From: Nodularia sp034931045
GTDB taxonomy: Bacteria; Cyanobacteriota; Cyanobacteriia; Cyanobacteriales; Nostocaceae
Direction of reading: 5' to 3'
Assembly: GCF_034931045.1 (NCBI RefSeq)
Contig: NZ_JAYGHH010000024.1
Location: 1 to 64,000 of the forward strand
Length of the DNA stretch: 64,000 nucleotides
The number at the start of each line of letters is the position of its first letter. Positions within the stretch are counted from its first letter, which is position 1. Of this stretch, positions 29,367 through 36,787 are shown piece by piece. The notes under the pieces are model-generated. The model was given only the letters and a program-made list of their open reading frames with translations, was not told where the DNA came from and made no database searches. Both the position numbers and the translations under genes were made by a program.

Positions 29367-30533
29367 ATGAGTCGTGTAGGCGTTTTATTACTCAATCTCG
29401 GTGGCCCCGATAAGCTAGAGGATGTTGGGCCTTTTTTGTATAACCTATTTTCCGACCCAGAAATTATTCGCCTACCGTTTCGCTGGCTGCAAAAGCCTCT
29501 AGCTTGGTTTATTGCCTCACGGCGAACTACAACATCTCAAGCGAATTATAAGCAAATTGGCGGCGGTTCTCCACTACGGCGAATCACCGAGGAACAAGGA
29601 CAAGCCCTGAAACAACATTTGGGTAATTTGGGTCAAGAAGTGGATATCTATGTGGGAATGCGTTATTGGCATCCTTACACAGAAGAAGCGATCGCACAAA
29701 TTGCTGCTGATAATATCGAACACCTGGTAATTTTACCACTGTACCCACAGTTTTCCATTAGTACTAGTGGTTCTAGCTTTCGGCTGTTAGAAAAAATTTG
29801 GCGAGAACAGCCAGAACTTCAGCCTCTTGACTATACTGTGATTCCTTCCTGGTATAAAGAACCAAGCTATCTGCAAGCTATGGCGGAACTCATAGCCCAA
29901 GAACTCGACCAATGTCCCAACCCTGATGAAGCTCATATATTTTTCAGCGCTCACGGCGTTCCTAAAAGCTACGTTGAAGAAGCCGGGGACCCCTATGAGC
30001 AAGAAATTGAAGAATGTACTGCATTAATTATGCAGACTCTCAATCGACCCAATCTTTACACCCTAGCTTATCAAAGTCGTGTTGGCCCTGTAGAATGGCT
30101 ACAGCCTTATACTGAAGATGCACTCAAACAACTGGGTGCAGAAGGGGTGAAAGATTTAGTTGTTGTACCTATCAGTTTTGTCTCCGAACACATTGAGACT
30201 CTACAAGAAATTGATATTGAATATCGGGAAATAGCCGAAGAGTCAGGAATTCACAACTTCCGTCGCGCCTCTGCGCCTAATACTCACCCAGTATTTATTA
30301 AAGCACTGGCAGACTTGGTAATTGATGCCCTAAATAACCCCAGTTTCAAACTTTCCCAAGCTGCACAAATGAAAAAAAGGGTGAAAATGTACCCCCAAGA
30401 AAACTGGGAATGGGGTATGACTACTAGCGCTGAAGTCTGGAACGGTCGGATTGCAATGCTGGGCTTTATTGCTTTAGTGATTGAGATAGTTACTGGTCAT
30501 GGTTTTCTGCACATGATTGGTCTTTTGCAGTAA
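29367..30533 (+). CDS. hemH: Ferrochelatase with C-terminal CAB/HLIP-like helix
   Basis: Inserts Fe2+ into protoporphyrin IX, the last step of haem synthesis, at the thylakoid or plasma membrane. The 388-residue length includes the photosynthetic-type extension. Core signatures are RVGVLLLNLGGPD at the N-terminus, YVGMRYWHPYTEEA (active-site His), FSAHGVPKSYVEEAGDPY, and VVPISFVSEHIETLQEID with the catalytic His/Glu. After a linker the protein ends in WNGRIAMLGFIALVIEIVTG, a chlorophyll a/b-binding-like helix characteristic of cyanobacterial and plastid ferrochelatase II. ATG 29367 is preceded by GGGGGAAAATAAGTGCT. It is a single gene. Confidence 0.98.
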   Translation: MSRVGVLLLNLGGPDKLEDVGPFLYNLFSDPEIIRLPFRWLQKPLAWFIASRRTTTSQANYKQIGGGSPLRRITEEQGQALKQHLGNLGQEVDIYVGMRYWHPYTEEAIAQIAADNIEHLVILPLYPQFSISTSGSSFRLLEKIWREQPELQPLDYTVIPSWYKEPSYLQAMAELIAQELDQCPNPDEAHIFFSAHGVPKSYVEEAGDPYEQEIEECTALIMQTLNRPNLYTLAYQSRVGPVEWLQPYTEDALKQLGAEGVKDLVVVPISFVSEHIETLQEIDIEYREIAEESGIHNFRRASAPNTHPVFIKALADLVIDALNNPSFKLSQAAQMKKRVKMYPQENWEWGMTTSAEVWNGRIAMLGFIALVIEIVTGHGFLHMIGLLQ

Positions 30534-30945
30534 ATTTAAAATCCAATAGCAATTATCAAATTGGTGGGGACGCGAGACTTTGCGCCCCTATTTTATTAAA
30601 CAGCAAAGTGCTGAGTGCTGAGTGCTGAGTGCTGAGTTTTGAGTAGAAACGAAATAGGGGCGGGTATGGCTACGCCACGCAAGCTATGACAGATATGCTC
30701 AATTACCAATAATAATTTTAATCAACCCGCTCCTACATCAAGGCTTTCAGTAATCAACAATATCCTGATTTCCTTGGCGGTTGCTACATAACATATTTCA
30801 TCTAAATTAGGTATACAAGGGCGAGTATATTTGTCCTCCCCACAGGATTTCTTTAAATATCCCATTAGTGAGACGTAATCTATTTTTAACCTTTGTAACG
30901 TGAAATTCAAGAGGTTTTCAGATTACTTATTACCCAAATCCATTT
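30534..30945. other. Intergenic region with GTGCTGA tandem repeat
   Basis: Positions 30608-30637 hold about four copies of a heptamer GTGCTGA, the reverse complement of the TCAGCAC motif found at 3205 and 43010. A 62-codon minus-strand frame at 30722-30910 has no ribosome-binding site or family resemblance and is not called. Nothing else is seen. Confidence 0.5.
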
Positions 30946-31413
30946 ATGATGAAGAAATTGATTTGCTTATCGACTTTAAGTTTAGCGATCGCCACAATGG
31001 GTCTGCCTGCCATAGCTCAAGGGCAACAAATCCAGTATGATGAAAGCGCCCCTCGCATTAGCAGCACAACTGGTTTACCTAATCGGCATTATATCAGCTT
31101 GTATACTGGGGAACAGCCTTTATCTAGCATTACAATTCGTCCCTCAGAATTTATGGATCTTGGTGAAAATATTCAAGTCACCGATGAAGCAGGTGAAACG
31201 ATTGCAGCAGAGGTTTCTAAAGAAGAAGACAGAGTTAAAATCAGTTTTGCTCAACCAGTCGCTTCTGGAACTACCTTAGAAATTGCCATGATGGATTTAG
31301 GATTTACGCCTCCCATGCCTGCTGGTAAAGTTTTCCACTATCAAGTTTCTGGTGATCACGTAGGCTTGATGCGAGAGATTCCCTATGGTCTAGCACGAGT
31401 TCAGGTATTTTAA
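30946..31413 (+). CDS. DUF2808 domain secreted protein
   Basis: A 155-residue protein with a cleavable signal peptide (MMKKLICLSTLSLAIATMGLPAIAQ). The remainder matches the cyanobacterial DUF2808 pattern: SSITIRPSEFMDLGENIQV, DRVKISFAQPVASGTTLEIAM and YGLARVQVF at the end. It is expected to be periplasmic or outer-membrane associated. The function is unknown, and DUF2808 proteins are common in cyanobacterial cell-envelope and exoproteome sets. ATG 30946 is used, with the second Met at codon 2 equally possible. It is followed by a long heptamer repeat and then convergent purB. Confidence 0.8.
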   Translation: MMKKLICLSTLSLAIATMGLPAIAQGQQIQYDESAPRISSTTGLPNRHYISLYTGEQPLSSITIRPSEFMDLGENIQVTDEAGETIAAEVSKEEDRVKISFAQPVASGTTLEIAMMDLGFTPPMPAGKVFHYQVSGDHVGLMREIPYGLARVQVF

Positions 31414-31467
31414 TTTTAGTCCAAAGGGGAGATCAGGAAGAAAAATTTTGGTATAAGCCCAACGTCT

Positions 31468-31582
31468 TCTCCCCTGCTCCCTGCTCCCTGCCCCCTGCTC
31501 CCTGCTCCCTGCTCCCTGCTCCCTGCTCCCTGCCCCCTGCTCCCTGCTCCCCTGCCTCTTCTCCCCTGCCTCTTCTCCCTGC
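31468..31582. repeat. Tandem heptamer repeat (CTCCCTG)
   Basis: About fourteen units of CTCCCTG and close variants (CCCCCTG, CTCCCCTG, CCTCTTCTCC) fill the space between the convergent DUF2808 and purB genes. On the other strand the unit is CAGGGAG, as in the repeat at 27478-27505. It is a short tandemly repeated repetitive element, with no coding role. Confidence 0.85.
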
Positions 31583-32878
31583 CTAAATACCTAGTCGTTG
31601 GTAAACTTGATCTAAATGACGCAGATGTTGCTGTGGGTCAAAACAGGCGGCAATTTCTGTTGGAGACAACTTTTGAGTTACACGTGGGTTTTGAGTAATT
31701 AAGGCGTGGAAGTCTCCTTCTGGCTTATTCCAAGCAGTATGAGCGCTTTCTTGAACAATGGCATAAGCTTCTTCTCGGTTCATTCCCTTGTCTATTAAAG
31801 CCAGGAGAACTTTTTGGCTAAACACTACACCGCCGTAGCAGTTCAGGTTCCGCGCCATGTTTTCCGGGTACACCAGCAAGTTTTTCACCAATGCGGTAAT
31901 TTCTACCAGCATAAAATGAGTCAAAATACAAGCATCTGGCAAAATTACTCGTTCTACAGAACTATGAGAAATGTCCCGTTCATGCCATAAAGCCACGTTT
32001 TCCAGGGCTGCACCGGCATGACTTCTGACCAACCTAGCCATTCCCGTCAACCGTTCTGAACGGATGGGATTGCGCTTGTGGGGCATGGCTGATGAGCCTT
32101 TTTGACCTTTGGCGAAAAATTCTTCTACTTCTAAAACGTCTGTTCTTTGGAGATTCCGAATTTCTACAGCAAAGCGTTCAATGGATGCGGCGACTAAGGC
32201 TAATTGTTGCACGTAGTCGGCATGGCGATCGCGCGAAATTACTTGAGTCGAGGCCGTATCAGGTTTGAGTCCCAGTTTTTCACAAGCGATCGCTTCAACT
32301 CGTGGTTCAATATTGGCATAGGTTCCCACAGCCCCGGAAATTTTCCCCACAGCGATGGTTTCCCGGAGAACTTTCAGCCTTTCTTGATGGCGCAACACCT
32401 CAGCTAACCATCCAGCTAACTTAAATCCAAAAGTCATCGGTTCAGCGTGAATACCGTGCGAACGGCCAGTCATGACTGTATAACGATGTTCTCGCGCCTT
32501 GAGGCGAATTACCTGAATCAACTCTTCCAGGTATTGGGATATGAGATCCAGACTAGCAACTAATTGCAGTCCTAAAGCAGTATCTAGTACATCCGAGCTA
32601 GTTAAACCCAGATGAATATAACGCCCAGCATCACCCACATATTCATTGACATTGGTTAAAAAGGCAATGACATCATGACGGACTTCAGCTTCAATTTCCA
32701 ATACACGCTTCGGGTCAAAATTCGCCTTAGCTTTAATTTCTTCAACTGCCTGAGCAGGGATATAACCCAGTTCAGCTTGGGCTTCACAAACTGCAATTTC
32801 CACCTGAAGCCAGGTTTTTAATTTGTAAGTTTCAGTCCACAGGTTGCCCATTTCGGGCAGAGTATAACGCTCAATCAA
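31583..32878 (-). CDS. purB: Adenylosuccinate lyase
   Basis: Acts twice in purine synthesis: it cleaves SAICAR to AICAR, and adenylosuccinate to AMP, releasing fumarate each time. The 431-residue length is normal. The superfamily signature is KGSSAMPHKRNPIRSE, with the flexible catalytic serine loop. The TSSDVLDTALGLQL and TGRSHGIHAEPMTFG blocks carry the active-site Thr/Ser and His residues. It starts at ATG 32878 with MIERYTLPEMGNLWTE, the usual N-terminus. It is a single gene, convergent with the DUF2808 gene. Confidence 0.97.
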   Translation of the reverse strand: MIERYTLPEMGNLWTETYKLKTWLQVEIAVCEAQAELGYIPAQAVEEIKAKANFDPKRVLEIEAEVRHDVIAFLTNVNEYVGDAGRYIHLGLTSSDVLDTALGLQLVASLDLISQYLEELIQVIRLKAREHRYTVMTGRSHGIHAEPMTFGFKLAGWLAEVLRHQERLKVLRETIAVGKISGAVGTYANIEPRVEAIACEKLGLKPDTASTQVISRDRHADYVQQLALVAASIERFAVEIRNLQRTDVLEVEEFFAKGQKGSSAMPHKRNPIRSERLTGMARLVRSHAGAALENVALWHERDISHSSVERVILPDACILTHFMLVEITALVKNLLVYPENMARNLNCYGGVVFSQKVLLALIDKGMNREEAYAIVQESAHTAWNKPEGDFHALITQNPRVTQKLSPTEIAACFDPQQHLRHLDQVYQRLGI

Positions 32879-32952
32879 CGTTCGCGGCAGAATACAACTG
32901 TCATATTCTACAGTTTAATTAACCCATCCATAACTATCAGTTAGGCATAAAT

Positions 32953-33975
32953 TCAATAGTGGCGATTTCGGCGGCGGCGTTTTAAGCGCTTGGGATGCCT
33001 AAAGTAGTGGAGAATACGATTAATTAAGCGAGCGGATTGCTTTTTTCTCACAGCATTTCGCGTACTATTATGGATTACCCCTCCCTCCACAGGAGTTTGA
33101 GCAGTGCGTGGGATAGCGTTTTTAGTTGGGGTGATGTCTGTACCGTATCTTCTAGCATAAACCTGGGTAAACTCTGCACCAAAAAACAGAATTTGGGCAG
33201 CATAGTAAACCCAAGCGATGATTACCACCAGTGAACCAGCCGCACCATAAGCTGAACCCAAAGTACTCCTACCGATATACTGTCCTAACAAAAACTTACC
33301 AATCACAAATAAGAAAGACGTAAGCAATGCACCAATTAAAACATCACTCCAAGTAATTCTGACATCTGGTAAAACTTTAAAAATTAGGGCAAAAATAACT
33401 GTAGTAATGGCGAAAGAAAGCATAAAATTGAGCATCTGCCAGATGGAAGCAATACCTGGTAAGACATGGCTAAAATAAGTTATCAGTGCTGATAATCCGG
33501 CACTAATGACTAAGGAAACGAGAAGTAAAAAGCCAATGCCTAAAATCATGGTGAATGATAAGAAGCGTTGGCGAATTATGGTTATGATGCCACGTCCAGG
33601 TTTGGCTTTGACATCCCAAATGGTGTTAAGGGAGTCTTGTAACTCCGCAAATACACCAGTAGCACCTATGAGTAAAATTACAACACTCAGAATAGAGGCA
33701 ATGGTTCCAGCTTGGGGTCTGCTGGCATTTTTAATGGCTATTTCTAGGAATTGTGCGCCATCTCTGCCGACTAAACCCTCAATTTGACGAACAATTTCAC
33801 CTCTGGCGGCTTCTTCTCCAAATGCTGCGCCTGCGATCGCAATTACAATAATTAGTAAAGGTGCAATAGAAAATATTGTGTAATAAGCTAATGCTGCGGC
33901 TAACCGTGAGGCTTTATCTTCACTCCATTGTTTAAAAGTTTCTGGGAATAGCGTCCAAATCGCCTGTAACTTCAT
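32953..33975 (-). CDS. YihY/virulence factor BrkB family membrane protein
   Basis: A 340-residue integral membrane protein with six hydrophobic segments. The family N-terminus is clear (WSEDKASRLAAALAYYTIFSIAPLLIIVIAI), as are LIGATGVFAELQDSLNTIWDV and the central SLVVIIAWVYYAAQILFFGAEFTQVYARRYG, the most conserved part of the YihY/BrkB family. A strongly basic, low-complexity tail (PKRLKRRRRNRHY) should lie in the cytoplasm. The family was once called ribonuclease BN in error. The true role is unknown, possibly transport. The start ATG at 33975 is preceded by AAGGAGACTG, a good ribosome-binding site. Confidence 0.9.
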   Translation of the reverse strand: MKLQAIWTLFPETFKQWSEDKASRLAAALAYYTIFSIAPLLIIVIAIAGAAFGEEAARGEIVRQIEGLVGRDGAQFLEIAIKNASRPQAGTIASILSVVILLIGATGVFAELQDSLNTIWDVKAKPGRGIITIIRQRFLSFTMILGIGFLLLVSLVISAGLSALITYFSHVLPGIASIWQMLNFMLSFAITTVIFALIFKVLPDVRITWSDVLIGALLTSFLFVIGKFLLGQYIGRSTLGSAYGAAGSLVVIIAWVYYAAQILFFGAEFTQVYARRYGTDITPTKNAIPRTAQTPVEGGVIHNSTRNAVRKKQSARLINRILHYFRHPKRLKRRRRNRHY

Positions 33976-34196
33976 GAAATCAGTCTCCTTATACTAGGAA
34001 GTTGCTTCCTTCCTGCTATATTTGATACTGGTTTATGAGTTGGCTACATCTTCCTAAAGGTGTTTTTGCCCTATTCGTGAGACAGAATTTATATCTCTGG
34101 GAAAGAATGTAGAATGGAAAGCCGCTACGGGTCATCTTACTTAAAAATAGCTGTAACTATGAAAACAAAAACAAAGGCTATCTATGCTTAATCAGT

Positions 34197-34253
34197 TCAC
34201 CGAATTATTGGTAATTTTTGACCGCCACTAACAAACAATAAAAAATATTTCAT
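34197..34253 (-). pseudogene. Remnant of a VapC/PIN-like toxin start, 18 codons
   Basis: On the minus strand an ATG overlaps the antitoxin stop as ATGA (34253-34250), the usual coupling in Phd/VapB-VapC operons. The frame reads MKYFLLFVSGGQKLPIIR and then stops. Many PIN toxins of this class begin MKYLLDTH followed by an FLWFVSG-like stretch, so this peptide looks like such a start with the D-T-H segment deleted and the rest lost. The 200 bp beyond show no further PIN sequence. The identification rests on the position, the overlap and a short resemblance only. Confidence 0.4.
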
Positions 34254-34489
34254 TTACCCTCAAAACTATTCAAAATATCTTCAGATAAGGGACTATCAAA
34301 ATCATCTGGGACAATGAAATCTCCAGCACATAAGCCATAAGGCCTCATTGGTTGAGTAATAGGGGAAACTGGTTTAATTTCTGCAATAGGTTTACCAGCT
34401 TGGGTGATAATAATGCTTTGTCCTGCTGCTACTTGGTGAAGATAGCTGGTTAGATTTTCCTGAATTTCATCAATGGTTACAGTTAGCAT
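34250..34489 (-). CDS. Type II antitoxin, Phd/YefM (VapB-like) family, apparently without its toxin
   Basis: A 79-residue protein. MLTVTIDEIQENLTSYLHQVAAGQSIIITQAGKPIAEIKPV is the Phd/YefM DNA-binding fold with the typical GKPIAEI strand. The C-terminal part (GLCAGDFIVPDDFDSPLSEDILNSFEG) is the disordered toxin-neutralising tail seen in antitoxins paired with PIN toxins. Such antitoxins normally repress their own operon. A toxin gene should follow at once, but only an 18-codon remnant is present. The upstream XisI gene ends 18 bp before it and may be co-transcribed. It may be an orphan kept for anti-addiction or repressor function. Confidence 0.85.
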   Translation of the reverse strand: MLTVTIDEIQENLTSYLHQVAAGQSIIITQAGKPIAEIKPVSPITQPMRPYGLCAGDFIVPDDFDSPLSEDILNSFEGK

Positions 34490-34506
34490 GAGATGATTTT
34501 AAAGTT

Positions 34507-34842
34507 TTAAGTTACTGCGAATTCAGTATACTGCCTGATATCTGCTGGTTGGAAGGCGAGAACAATATGATGTTTAGGAATACCAGCGTTAACCAGTTCG
34601 TTGGCTATTCCGTATTCTGTACCGTCTCTTTGAATCCAGATTTTGTCGTTGATAATGTCAAGATGAACTAAGCAACCATGTACCCGTTGATTATTTTCCC
34701 AGCCTAGCGTTAGTAGTAGGTAATGGTTGAGAGTTTGGTCAATAATTAGTTGTCTTTCTAGTTCCCCGTAAGCGTAGGGGAGTTGGGCGTATTCGGTTAA
34801 TATTTTTTGAATGATTTGGCGATAATTATCTAAGGTATCCAT
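34507..34842 (-). CDS. xisI: XisI-family protein (orphan, no XisH beside it)
   Basis: A 111-residue member of the XisI family, named for a factor controlling excision of the fdxN element in Anabaena heterocysts. Visible family blocks are YRQIIQKILTEYAQLPYAYGE, LLTLGWENNQRVHGCLVHLDI, DKIWIQRDGTEYGIANELV and GIPKHHIVLAFQPADIRQYTEFAV. XisI normally follows a XisH gene. Here there is none upstream, only a divergent small gene at 34935. It shares most motif positions with the XisI at 38025-38354 but is clearly diverged, so it is not a recent copy. Biochemical function in this family is unknown. XisHI homologues are widespread outside the fdxN element and some behave like mobile or toxin-antitoxin-like cassettes, which is inference. 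Confidence 0.88.
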   Translation of the reverse strand: MDTLDNYRQIIQKILTEYAQLPYAYGELERQLIIDQTLNHYLLLTLGWENNQRVHGCLVHLDIINDKIWIQRDGTEYGIANELVNAGIPKHHIVLAFQPADIRQYTEFAVT

Positions 34843-34934
34843 TGTAGCACCACTTCTTTTTTTGAGTCAAAGACAAGTAAACAAAGACGTTGATTTTCTA
34901 ATATACTAAAAAATAAGTAATTCTAACAAAAGTT

Positions 34935-35252
34935 ATGAGTACCCAAACTAATTCGCCTCCTGGTGTTGATTATGCACCCCTGGAATTGCAAGGGGAATTA
35001 ATCGCTATGCAGCAATTAATGATTGAGGAATTATTACCTATTGCTCAAAGTAAAATTCCTGAAAGTCAACAGGAATTACATTTACAGCTTTTAGAAAAAA
35101 ATCAAAATAATCAATTAAATGAATCAGATAGGTTGTTATTGAAGTCGCTGCGAGTGAGTGCTGATTATTTAATGTTGAAAAAAGCCTATGCTTATGCACT
35201 TTTACAGTGGAAAGGCTATTCTCTGCCAGATTTTGAGCAATTAGTAGATTAA
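34935..35252 (+). CDS. Small hypothetical protein preceding an HNH nuclease
   Basis: A 105-residue, acidic, mostly helical protein (LELQGELIAMQQLMIEELLPI, SADYLMLKKAYAYALLQWKG) without signal peptide or membrane segment. I do not recognise the family. It stops 5 bp before the GTG start of an HNH nuclease gene, so the two form a tight pair. This could be a partner, inhibitor or immunity protein for the nuclease, or simply a co-transferred gene. The position is the only support for that. The ATG at 34935 follows CAAAAGTT with no strong Shine-Dalgarno. The base composition is AT-rich like the rest of the islet. Confidence 0.7.
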   Translation: MSTQTNSPPGVDYAPLELQGELIAMQQLMIEELLPIAQSKIPESQQELHLQLLEKNQNNQLNESDRLLLKSLRVSADYLMLKKAYAYALLQWKGYSLPDFEQLVD

Positions 35253-35257
35253 TATCA

Positions 35258-35680
35258 GTGTCATCCATCCCTAAATCTATTCGTCAACAAGTCATTAATG
35301 AGGCTGGATATAGATGTGAATATTGCCGCACATCTAGCCGTTTAATAGGTATGCCTTTAGTTATGGATCATATTTTGCCTAGTTCATTAGGTGGAAGTGA
35401 TGAGCGAGAAAATTTATCTGCTTCCTGTTATCGCTGTAATGAATTTAAAGGGGCAAAAACAAAGGCTAATGATCCTGTAACTAATGAATCTGTATCTTTG
35501 TTTAATCCTCGTCAACAAAGATGGTTAGAGCATTTTCAGTGGGCAAATGGTGGTACTCATATTATTGGTATAACTGCTTGTGGAAGAGCAACGGTTCTCG
35601 TTTTAAGGTTAAATAATGAAGATATTGTACAAGCTAGGGCAATTTGGATTAGTTTAAATTGGCATCCTCCTAATGATTAA
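35258..35680 (+). CDS. HNH endonuclease
   Basis: A 140-residue single-domain HNH nuclease. The zinc site is C20-x2-C23 (YRCEYC) with C57-x2-C60 (CYRC). The catalytic H-N-H core is MDHILPSSLGGSDERENL (D37, H38, N52) followed by C-Y-R-C-N61-xFKG, all intact. After residue 70 a C-terminal segment with FNPRQQRWLEHFQW and ARAIWISLNWHP is typical of a cyanobacterial subgroup of such proteins. It starts with GTG 35258, 5 bp after the upstream small gene. Possible roles are defence, mobile-element nuclease or DNA repair. No restriction methylase is nearby. Confidence 0.88.
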   Translation: MSSIPKSIRQQVINEAGYRCEYCRTSSRLIGMPLVMDHILPSSLGGSDERENLSASCYRCNEFKGAKTKANDPVTNESVSLFNPRQQRWLEHFQWANGGTHIIGITACGRATVLVLRLNNEDIVQARAIWISLNWHPPND

Positions 35681-35711
35681 TGACGCTGAGATTTTTGGGT
35701 TTTATTTAGAA

Positions 35712-35831
35712 GCCCTGGCGATTAGAAATCGCGGCTATACAAACGAAGTCCACCTGCGTGGACTAAGAAACAAGATTTTGAACCCGCGCAGGCGGGTTTT
35801 GTCTGTGTAGCCGCGATTTCCATTTGCCGGG
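35712..35831. mobile_element. MITE-like palindromic element with two internal hairpins
   Basis: The left end GAAATCGCGGCTATACAAAC (35725-35744) pairs with the right end GTCTGTGTAGCCGCGATTTC (35801-35820) with two mismatches. Inside are two further perfect hairpins, GTCCAC-CTGC-GTGGAC (35748-35763) and AACCCGC-GCAG-GCGGGTT (35781-35798). The whole would fold as a cloverleaf or cruciform of about 100 bp. Weaker matching may extend it to 35712-35831. No gene is carried. It resembles palindromic interspersed elements that are numerous in Nostocales genomes. Target-site duplications are not evident. Confidence 0.7.
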
Positions 35832-35982
35832 TGTTTAAATATTTTTTATCTCGCGCAAAGCGCAAAGGAAGAACCAGAAAGATGGTTCATTAAATGAGGT
35901 ATATTTATTATGTTTAGACCTGATATGAAAATCATATTTTAGGGAATACTAATTATAAAGATTACTTCTCAGGTTTTTATCA

Positions 35983-36657
35983 ATGGAACACCCCGAACTG
36001 CGGCTTCTGTCGCGTCCCGCAGGAAGTTCAAAAGCGTTGATTTTTATAGATGGTTATTTAAGTGAAAATAAAGTTAGGGACAATACTTTAATATCTGCCT
36101 TAAGTATTGTTGGTTGGCGACATTCGGTATATCAATTATGGTGGGATTCTGGTCTTAAAGCAAGTTCGCTTATGGGGTTAGGTATTGGTCATTGGCATAA
36201 AACTAAGGCTCGTGCTGAAAGAGTTGGAAGAGACTATTTATCTGATATTATTGATAATCAAGTTCCTGAAAAAAATATCTGTATCATTGCTCATTCTTTA
36301 GGTGCGCGTGTTATTTACTATTGCATGGATGCTTGGTCAGAAAATCGACATTTTTTACAAGATGTGATTCTTCTTGCTGGTGCTGTTCGTAGGGATAGTA
36401 GTAAAGATTGGGGATATGTAGCTTCCAAAGTTAGAGGAAGTTTGATAAACGTGTATAACGATGATGACCCAGATTTAAAAAAGCTTTTTAAATTAGCTGA
36501 ATTTGGCAATAATGCTTGTGGACGTAAACCAATCAAAGAGTACCACTTAAAAATCATAAATTTAGATGCTACATCTTATTTAGGTAAAGTTCATAGTCTG
36601 ACGCAATCCCTGAAATATTTACCTGAGTTAATTAAAAATGGTTTATGGGATATCTGA
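35983..36657 (+). CDS. DUF726-like alpha/beta hydrolase
   Basis: A 224-residue protein with an alpha/beta-hydrolase core of the DUF726/TMCO4 kind. SSKALIFIDGYLSE is the first conserved strand-loop, VYQLWWDSG the second. The nucleophile elbow is ICIIAHSLGARVIYY (A-H-S105-L-G), followed by DVILLAGAVRR and INVYNDDDPDLKKLFKLAEFG with acid candidates. The His may lie in LGKVHSLTQSL. There is no signal peptide. It lies in the AT-rich islet and is followed 130 bp later, same strand, by a gene with ADP-ribosyltransferase-like motifs. Lipase or thioesterase activity is plausible for the fold. The cellular role is unknown. Confidence 0.75.
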   Translation: MEHPELRLLSRPAGSSKALIFIDGYLSENKVRDNTLISALSIVGWRHSVYQLWWDSGLKASSLMGLGIGHWHKTKARAERVGRDYLSDIIDNQVPEKNICIIAHSLGARVIYYCMDAWSENRHFLQDVILLAGAVRRDSSKDWGYVASKVRGSLINVYNDDDPDLKKLFKLAEFGNNACGRKPIKEYHLKIINLDATSYLGKVHSLTQSLKYLPELIKNGLWDI

Positions 36658-36787
36658 GAAACTGCTAAAGTTACAAGCATTGTAACATCAGAGTATATTG
36701 CTTTTTGACACTTAATTTACACCCTTTACTTACTCTGTTACACTAAATACATCAATAAAATCATCTTAATTTACAGAATAAAAAACT

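Noticed and set aside
30722..30910. 62-codon minus-strand frame between hemH and the DUF2808 gene
   Set aside because: No ribosome-binding site, no family resemblance, and it lies in repeat-bearing spacer.
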